Shown here: one piece after another, positions 1 to 4,055 of the stretch | How the letters are laid out: each line of letters opens with the position of its first letter | How positions within the stretch are numbered: position 1 is the stretch's first letter | DNA from: CAZUSU01 sp964623315 | Lineage (GTDB): Bacteria > Patescibacteriota > Patescibacteriia > Magasanikbacterales > 2-02-FULL-50-9b | Assembly: GCA_964623315.1 (NCBI GenBank) | Contig: CAZUSU010000049.1 | Coordinates: forward strand, 1-9,548 | Reading direction: 5' to 3' | Length of the DNA: 9,548 nt | Program-made: the position numbers and the translations under genes | The notes under the pieces: model-generated | The model's database searches: none | What the model was told of the DNA's origin: nothing | Seen by the model: the letters and a program-made list of their open reading frames with translations, nothing else

Positions 1-33
1 TTTAAAATCCACCCGCGATGGGTGGATTTTAAA
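1..33. terminator. Perfect terminator-like hairpin, probably bidirectional
   Basis: Positions 1-14 and 20-33 are perfect inverted repeats (14 bp) around a 5-nt loop (GCGAT). The inner stem is G+C-rich (ATCCACCC/GGGTGGAT) and the outer part is A/T, so either strand gives a G+C stem followed by a T-rich tail. It lies about 125 bp downstream of the minus-strand coiled-coil gene and would end that transcript. It may also serve a plus-strand gene left of the window. The structure is seen directly; the function is inferred. Confidence 0.65.
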
Positions 34-45
34 AATATTTCGGAA

Positions 46-148
46 GATGGATTTGAAGGGTGCGCGCACGTCCGAGCATGCGCAGGACGTGTGGCGCGCA
101 CACAGGACCGAACGCGCGACACGGGTTCGCGCGCGAGGCAAGTCCATC
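46..148. other. G+C-rich region able to fold as a three-way junction
   Basis: Three nested or adjacent inverted repeats are visible. P1 pairs GATGGATTTG (46-55) with CAAGTCCATC (139-148), all ten positions if one U-G wobble is allowed in the plus-strand RNA. P2 pairs 60-67 with 94-101 and 68-73 with 85-90, which is 14 bp with a 3-nt bulge and an 11-nt loop. P3 pairs CGCGCGA (113-119) with TCGCGCG (127-133). No convincing ORF covers it. It could be the 3' region of the minus-strand gene, an unannotated structured RNA, or a degenerate repeat. It does not have the layout of a tRNA. Confidence 0.35.
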
Positions 149-159
149 CGGGCCTAAAT

Positions 160-1563
160 TTATTTAAAATGTTTTTCAATCACCTCTGCCGCAATAGACC
201 TGAAACGGTCTGCGCCATGGAGCGCAATTGGTGAGTTGCGGTCAGCACGATTTTCAATGGGGAGACGGCCATCCGCAGTTCGTTTTTCTATTCCATGAGA
301 ATCCCGCCACGTATTAAGCGCCGCTGTCGGATCATCACCCTCATAGTACACAATCTTGCTGGGGCGCAAAGCGGGGTGCGTTTTAAAAAATGATTCCCAA
401 TATTCACGCGAGCTGACCGTATCTGGTGCGAGCGTCAGGGCGCCATCCGTTGCGCGAATTGATTTTTTGTTTTTATCAAGTGCATAGCGTGAACCTGTTG
501 TTGGGTCAACGCGGGTAGCGGCCGGAATAAAAACAATTCCGGCATCAATGGGTATGCCGCGATGTTCCTGTGTCCAAATCCACTGATCATTCCAGTAACT
601 TTCATCAGATTTGGTCAGGTTGCCCGAGTAGGCGTAATTCGCTGCGATAAATATTGAAGGAAAGGCAAAGAAAATTTCGTTACCGTGTTCTGCGCCGTAA
701 AGATTATCTGCGACATGTTCAGTGGCCACATGAATCGCGGTATCATCAGAATAGACGCCCGGGGTTCCTTGAGATTCAGCGTTGGTCATGCTTCTAATCC
801 AGCTTAACGCCTCCTCTTTTGTTTTACAATCCTCCTGTGTGAGGTACGCCACCACGGCACCCTCCTTCATTTCTTGTGTGGTGCATTTGCCTAATAATGA
901 ATGTAACCGGCGCGCGCGCAAAATATTTACAAAACCGTCTGAAAACGTGTTGAGACCGGTAGTGTGAAAAGCACCGCCCGCATGATCGCGCACGCCTTGG
1001 CGCGTGACGTGCGTTATCATTTCACTCGGGAAGCGACGCATCAGTTTGGCGTATGCATCAACATCAAGGCGTGACAGAAACTCTTCAGAAAAAAAGCGCC
1101 GCACGTCATCGGTGGAAAATTCTAACTGCTCCCAGCTCTGTAAAATTTTTTCGGTATGGTATGAGAGTCGTTCAATTGCCACGCGGCGCACCGTTGCAAC
1201 CGCATCGCGCCAATCCCGCGTTTGCCGTGACAGCTCAAGATCTGTTTGAGTCAGTTCATGGTCGAGCGAATCTTTTTCTTCTCGTACCGCCTCAATTTCT
1301 TGAAGTAACATTTTATTACCGCCCTCTATTTCGTTGATGCGTTCGGCCAGCTGTTCAAGGCGTTGTAAAAGAATCTCGCGCTGTTTTGTCAGATCTTTTT
1401 GTGAGTGCAACAGCTCCCCGCGCTTTTTAACTGCAGTTCGTTTTTCATGCAGTTCATCGGCCAACGCTTTTTTGATACGGTCAATATGCAGTGGTCTCCG
1501 GCCTATTTTTTTTGACAGCTCGGGCTGTGTTTCAACAATAAATGGCGGTTGTCTATCTTTCAT
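160..1563 (-). CDS. Coiled-coil protein with unrecognised C-terminal domain (467 aa)
   Basis: I do not recognise this protein. Residues about 27-132 are heptad-like and rich in E, K, L, Q and R, predicting a long coiled coil. The rest looks globular, with an HTTG motif (about 200-203), a segment NILRARRLHSLL, a GVYSDD stretch (about 269), a hydrophobic FFAFPSIFIAANYAY stretch, and PSKIVYYEGDD near 401. The order 'HxT, then IL..RLHS, then VY, then FAFP' faintly recalls ADP-ribosyltransferase-like folds, but that is a guess. There is no signal peptide or membrane helix, so a cytoplasmic location is likely. A longer reading from GTG at 1602 is possible. I prefer ATG at 1563 because the upstream GTG lies inside the terminator of the preceding gene and an extended -10 box sits just before this ATG. 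Confidence 0.75.
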   Translation of the reverse strand: MKDRQPPFIVETQPELSKKIGRRPLHIDRIKKALADELHEKRTAVKKRGELLHSQKDLTKQREILLQRLEQLAERINEIEGGNKMLLQEIEAVREEKDSLDHELTQTDLELSRQTRDWRDAVATVRRVAIERLSYHTEKILQSWEQLEFSTDDVRRFFSEEFLSRLDVDAYAKLMRRFPSEMITHVTRQGVRDHAGGAFHTTGLNTFSDGFVNILRARRLHSLLGKCTTQEMKEGAVVAYLTQEDCKTKEEALSWIRSMTNAESQGTPGVYSDDTAIHVATEHVADNLYGAEHGNEIFFAFPSIFIAANYAYSGNLTKSDESYWNDQWIWTQEHRGIPIDAGIVFIPAATRVDPTTGSRYALDKNKKSIRATDGALTLAPDTVSSREYWESFFKTHPALRPSKIVYYEGDDPTAALNTWRDSHGIEKRTADGRLPIENRADRNSPIALHGADRFRSIAAEVIEKHFK

Positions 1564-1572
1564 AATGGACGC

Positions 1573-1581
1573 ATTATTACA
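1573..1581 (-). promoter_or_regulatory. Extended -10 promoter candidate for the coiled-coil gene
   Basis: Read on the minus strand this is TGT-AATAAT: a TGn extension plus a hexamer matching TATAAT at 5 of 6 positions. It ends 9 nt before the ATG at 1563, giving an almost leaderless transcript. No good -35 box is seen, because the T-run of the preceding terminator occupies that area. Confidence 0.35.
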
Positions 1582-1583
1582 CA

Positions 1584-1619
1584 AAAAAATTTCCCGCACC
1601 ACCGTTATGGCAGTGCGGG
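1584..1619 (-). terminator. Rho-independent terminator overlapping the lipoprotein stop codon
   Basis: Read on the minus strand, CCCGCACTGCC pairs with GGTGGTGCGGG in an 11-bp stem with two wobble pairs and an ATAAC loop. It is followed by AAATTTTTTT. The TAA stop of the lipoprotein gene (1605-1607) lies at the loop, so the last codons of that gene form the left arm. This ends the transcript from the DHH and lipoprotein genes. Confidence 0.8.
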
Positions 1620-2039
1620 CGCGACGCGCAGTTCAATGTGAGGGCGCGTACCATCGGCTTGCGGCGCATGCGGGGAAAGCGACACGGCGCTCGGTTCAAA
1701 GTCCGGCGGCGCCACGTGAGCGTAGTGAGTGGCGTAGAACACTTCACCGAGCCGTTGCACGCGGCGAAAGTTGCCTGTGGCATATAGCCTGAGCGAGAGA
1801 CGTTCCAGACTGTCACTGTTGAGGCGCAGGTCGCCTTCAATGCCGGACACCCACACGCCCTGCTGTAGGAAGTTATGGGGGAGGACGCTGGCTTCTTCAA
1901 GCATCCCCTCACTGTTTTCAATGAACACGTGCATTCCGGTGTTCACGCTCTCCGGTTCCGGCCGCGGCACAGCGCTACAGGCGCCGAACAGAGCGACGAA
2001 TGCGAATACCAGTCCAAACACCAAGTTGTTGCGGAACAT
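1605..2039 (-). CDS. Small putative lipoprotein (144 aa)
   Basis: The N-terminus MFRNN is followed by a hydrophobic stretch (residues 6-18) and LFGAC at 17-21, a signal peptide with a lipobox-like site (Phe at -3, Gly at -2, Ala at -1) and Cys21 as the likely lipidated residue. The mature part starts with a Pro/Glu-rich linker and has no recognisable domain, so it is probably an outer-face membrane-anchored protein of unknown role. The start is chosen because GGAGGG lies 6 nt upstream. A longer in-frame reading to 2141 would run back into the inverted-repeat element. The gene is downstream of the DHH-like gene on the same strand and may be cotranscribed with it. The Phe at -3 is unusual, so plain secretion or an N-terminal anchor remains possible. 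Confidence 0.75.
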   Translation of the reverse strand: MFRNNLVFGLVFAFVALFGACSAVPRPEPESVNTGMHVFIENSEGMLEEASVLPHNFLQQGVWVSGIEGDLRLNSDSLERLSLRLYATGNFRRVQRLGEVFYATHYAHVAPPDFEPSAVSLSPHAPQADGTRPHIELRVAPALP

Positions 2040-2045
2040 TGGTTT

Positions 2046-2051
2046 CCCTCC
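2046..2051 (-). promoter_or_regulatory. Strong Shine-Dalgarno site (GGAGGG) for the lipoprotein gene
   Basis: GGAGGG on the minus strand, 6 nt before the ATG at 2039. It fixes this start over the upstream in-frame one. It is the only clear ribosome binding site in the window; the other genes lack one. Confidence 0.8.
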
Positions 2052-2079
2052 AAAAGAATGTAAGTTACCTGTTCTGCCT

Positions 2080-2226
2080 AAGTTTTCTGCCTCCTTGATG
2101 CGGAACATCCCGAGCCGAGCGAGCTCGGTGTCGCACGTCATATACGTGCGACGAGCGCGGCGAGGGCGAGCGAGCGGAGTCGCTGGAGCGTAGCGAGCGT
2201 TTCCGCAGAGAGGAGGCAGAAAACTT
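2080..2226. repeat. 147-bp MITE-like or REP-like element with 26-bp terminal inverted repeats
   Basis: The left arm (2080-2105) and right arm (2201-2226) are inverted copies with 23 of 26 matches: 16 identical, 3 different, 7 identical. The interior is a chain of small hairpins: CCGAG/CTCGG (2115-2119 with 2124-2128), a perfect 9-bp GTCGCACGT/ACGTGCGAC (2130-2138 with 2144-2152), and AGCGA/TCGCT (2169-2173 with 2180-2184), with recurring GCGAGCG-type motifs. The dinucleotide TA lies at both outer edges (2079-2080 and 2227-2228), as expected of a TA-targeting (IS630/Tc1-like) miniature element, but TA is too short to prove it. The right edge coincides with the stop codon of the DHH-like gene. 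It could instead act as an intercistronic RNA hairpin. Confidence 0.6.
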
Positions 2227-3347
2227 TAGCGTTTCATTTTCACTCGAACCACATTTAACACCTTTTGCACGCCCTCTGCAAGGGTGACCGAATCCAATGG
2301 CGCCGTGACGCGGTGCGCGCTCGGCGTTAGTTCCGTGCCGGTAAATCCGGACATCAGCATTGCCGCCGTGTACGGATGTTGGGTATCAACGAGCGCGTGC
2401 ACCACGCCATCTGTCGGATGTTCATATGCTAACACAAAAACCCGCGCGTGCGGGCAGGTGTGCAGGAGTTCGTCGCACAGCTCTTGCAGATCCGCCACGC
2501 CGGCGCCGGTGCGCGCAAAGTCATCGCGCGTCAAGGTGCTCCACACGAGCAGTTGTTGCGGATCGTGTTCTGTGTGTGAAAGCACGGCTCCCCACAAGCG
2601 CAGTGTTGCCACCGAGCGCTGGCGATACAACTGGTGCATAATTTGTTCGCGGTCGGCGCCGAGCGCTATCAGTTGAGCCGCCGTCTGCAGTGTGCGCGCT
2701 TGCACCAGATGCGTTTTGAACGACTGCGTTGCGGCGATCATACCGGTCAAAAACAGTTGCGCTACTTGCGGCGCAATAAAATCGCCATGCGTTTCAAATA
2801 AGGTGAACAGCAATTCGCAATTGGACGATTGCGTAATGTCCACGCAATTCACCTGACCAAAAAATTCGTTGGCCGGCGCGTGATCAATGTTGATAATCGG
2901 CAACGCAGAAAACAGCGCTGCGTTGTTTTCATACAGCGCGCCGAGCGACGCCAAATCAGGTGCGCCAACCGTTACAATTAAATCAAATCTAAATGCACCG
3001 ACGCGCGTTTGTACGGCAGACGGCGCCAGCGTACCGGTGGCCGGTGTTACGCGAAGGACAATCGCAGAACCGTCAACGGAAAGGTGGGTGCGTGCGGCCG
3101 CCGCATCGCCACCCATTTCTACACGCACCTCTAATTCATGAAGCGCACCAATCGTTGGCAGGATGTGTTCTGTTTCAGAATATCCGGCGGCCACGGCCAA
3201 CACTTCTTTGCTCTGCGCGAGCAACAGTTCGCGTAATGCCAGCGCGGCCATCACATCGTCCTTTGACGGATGCGGCCGCAACGCCAAAAGCACGCGTCCC
3301 GCGCGTTGCAATGTTTCGTGAAATTGTTGTGCAATAGTAAAGGCCAT
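2226..3347 (-). CDS. DHH/DHHA1-family phosphoesterase-like protein with degenerate active site (373 aa)
   Basis: The order of segments matches NrnA/PAP-phosphatase-type DHH proteins. An N-terminal LALRPHPSKDDVMAALAL (about residues 21-38) stands where HxxPDxDxxGS occurs, DLIVTVGAPDLASLG (122-136) where the second metal Asp lies, and NIDHAPANEFFG (153-164) in place of NIDHHxxNxxFG. A DHHA1-like C-terminal half follows. Active family members hydrolyse short oligonucleotides, pAp or cyclic dinucleotides with Mn2+. Here motif I lacks the His and first Asp, motif II has Gly128 for Asp, the DHH triad reads D155-H156-A157, and no GGGH is seen near the C-terminus, so catalysis is doubtful and a binding or regulatory role is possible. 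The start at 3347 is chosen because a TTGACC-N17-TACGAT promoter lies just upstream, inside any longer reading to 3434. Confidence 0.8.
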   Translation of the reverse strand: MAFTIAQQFHETLQRAGRVLLALRPHPSKDDVMAALALRELLLAQSKEVLAVAAGYSETEHILPTIGALHELEVRVEMGGDAAAARTHLSVDGSAIVLRVTPATGTLAPSAVQTRVGAFRFDLIVTVGAPDLASLGALYENNAALFSALPIINIDHAPANEFFGQVNCVDITQSSNCELLFTLFETHGDFIAPQVAQLFLTGMIAATQSFKTHLVQARTLQTAAQLIALGADREQIMHQLYRQRSVATLRLWGAVLSHTEHDPQQLLVWSTLTRDDFARTGAGVADLQELCDELLHTCPHARVFVLAYEHPTDGVVHALVDTQHPYTAAMLMSGFTGTELTPSAHRVTAPLDSVTLAEGVQKVLNVVRVKMKR

Positions 3348-3365
3348 GGGATTAAAGGATAGAAT

Positions 3366-3394
3366 ATCGTACCTGATGCAGGGAATTGGGTCAA
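3366..3394 (-). promoter_or_regulatory. Sigma-70-type promoter of the DHH-like gene
   Basis: On the minus strand TTGACC (3394-3389), a 17-nt spacer and TACGAT (3371-3366) match the housekeeping promoter at 5/6 and 4/6 positions. Transcription would start near 3359, about 12 nt before the ATG at 3347. This supports the short start and shows a very short leader. Confidence 0.6.
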
Positions 3395-3424
3395 GTACGT
3401 GCGTGTGGCGGTGTGGTTTTTCTA

Positions 3425-3440
3425 TTTGCATCAATGCAAA
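3425..3440. promoter_or_regulatory. Operator-like palindrome over the -35 box
   Basis: TTTGCAT-CA-ATGCAAA is a perfect 7-bp dyad with a 2-nt centre. It covers the whole -35 hexamer (TTGCAT, 3426-3431) of the small plus-strand gene and the start of its spacer, the usual place for a repressor site. It lies about 30 bp upstream of the divergent DHH-gene promoter. The palindrome is directly visible; the binding function is inferred. Confidence 0.4.
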
Positions 3441-3454
3441 CGATCTGGTAGTAT
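3426..3454 (+). promoter_or_regulatory. Promoter candidate of the small AT-rich gene
   Basis: TTGCAT (3426-3431), a 17-nt spacer and TAGTAT (3449-3454). Transcription would start near 3461, only a few nt before the ATG at 3465, so the mRNA would be almost leaderless. Confidence 0.5.
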
Positions 3455-3464
3455 CGCGTTAATT

Positions 3465-3884
3465 ATGGAGGGGTACAAAACAAAGGCACGCCCGTTTGCC
3501 GGTTCAAATTGGTCTGAAATCAGCAGGAATGCACGGCAGTGCTACAAAATTATTGAATTAAACAGTGGGCGGCGGCGGACGTATGTTCGGTCAGCATATT
3601 TTTACAAGCAAAAAATTTTTCTTGGACTATTTTGGCACCATTTACATGAAAAATTAAATCTACAAGACAAGACCCGACGCCTTAAATTTTTTCCTTGCGC
3701 GATTGAACTGATCCAGCATTCACGCATACAACCGACCATCAAAAATAATCCGAACAGTGATTATGAAATACTGTATCGATTTTGTGGCGTAACACCGACC
3801 AACGAAACATTTTTTGTGCAGATAAAAGAAAATGTTCGTACCAAAGAAAAATTTTTGATTTCGATATTTCCCGAAAAGGATTAA
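3465..3884 (+). CDS. Small basic protein of unknown function (139 aa), low G+C
   Basis: I do not recognise this protein with confidence. It is basic and aromatic-rich, without a signal peptide or membrane helix. The N-terminal part has NWSEISRNARQCYKIIEL and the C-terminal part ends FFVQIKENVRTKEKFLISIFPEK. That strand-rich ending resembles the last strands of BECR-fold (barnase/EndoU/RelE-like) nucleases, but the likeness is weak and the catalytic residues cannot be assigned. G+C is about 39% (hand count over 3481-3880) against roughly 50-60% in sampled neighbouring genes, which suggests recent acquisition. The ATG at 3465 is preferred over an upstream one at 3399 because a promoter with a palindromic site lies between them. 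There is no Shine-Dalgarno site; the GGAGGGG nearby is inside the ORF. No antitoxin-like partner gene is visible beside it. Confidence 0.65.
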   Translation: MEGYKTKARPFAGSNWSEISRNARQCYKIIELNSGRRRTYVRSAYFYKQKIFLGLFWHHLHEKLNLQDKTRRLKFFPCAIELIQHSRIQPTIKNNPNSDYEILYRFCGVTPTNETFFVQIKENVRTKEKFLISIFPEKD

Positions 3885-3885
3885 A

Positions 3886-3942
3886 TAGAAAAAGGCCTCC
3901 GCCAGATTGTGGTGTATAAACCACGGCCGAAACCTTTTTCTA
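3886..3942. terminator. Terminator hairpin after the small gene
   Basis: TAGAAAAAGG (3886-3895) pairs perfectly with CCTTTTTCTA (3933-3942). Inside lie a self-complementary GGCC pair (3894-3897 with 3925-3928) and a GTGGT/ACCAC hairpin (3909-3913 with 3920-3924). The A-tract and T-tract on the arms allow termination on either strand. It starts 1 nt after the stop codon at 3884 and separates this gene from valS. Confidence 0.6.
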
Positions 3943-3975
3943 AAAACATAGTAACACATGCAATTTTCTTTGTCA

Positions 3976-4032
3976 AAAAAATGAGCCGCCTCCAGCCATG
4001 CGGCCACACCACTTGCTTCTCGGCTTTTTTTT
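3976..4032 (+). promoter_or_regulatory. Two mutually exclusive hairpins with a T-run upstream of valS
   Basis: AGCCG (3984-3988) can pair with CGGCT (4021-4025), which continues into a run of T (4025-4032) opposite an A-run, as in a terminator. The overlapping GCCGC (3985-3989) can instead pair with GCGGC (4000-4004), so the two folds exclude each other, as in an attenuator. No T-box signature is seen. The likely valS promoter lies inside the large loop, so only transcripts starting further upstream would carry this structure. The function is uncertain. Confidence 0.3.
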
Positions 4033-4041
4033 CGTTACTAT
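4013..4041 (+). promoter_or_regulatory. Promoter candidate of valS
   Basis: TTGCTT (4013-4018), a 17-nt spacer and TACTAT (4036-4041). Transcription would start near 4048, about 8 nt before the ATG at 4056, leaving no room for a Shine-Dalgarno site or a T-box leader. Confidence 0.5.
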
Positions 4042-4055
4042 GGTCATACGTTTTT

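Noticed and set aside
61..150. A stretch with GGTTCG and G+C-rich stems that might be a tRNA
   Set aside because: The stems do not give an acceptor stem, D-arm and 5-bp anticodon stem at tRNA spacing, and no 7-bp acceptor pairing closes the region.
1771..2193. Plus-strand open frame across the lipoprotein gene and repeat element
   Set aside because: The opposite strand has a strong ribosome binding site, signal peptide and terminator. This frame has no start signals and a composition typical of antisense shadows.
3942..4055. A T-box riboswitch upstream of valS
   Set aside because: No T-box consensus and no specifier stem are visible, and the likely promoter leaves a leader of only about 8 nt.
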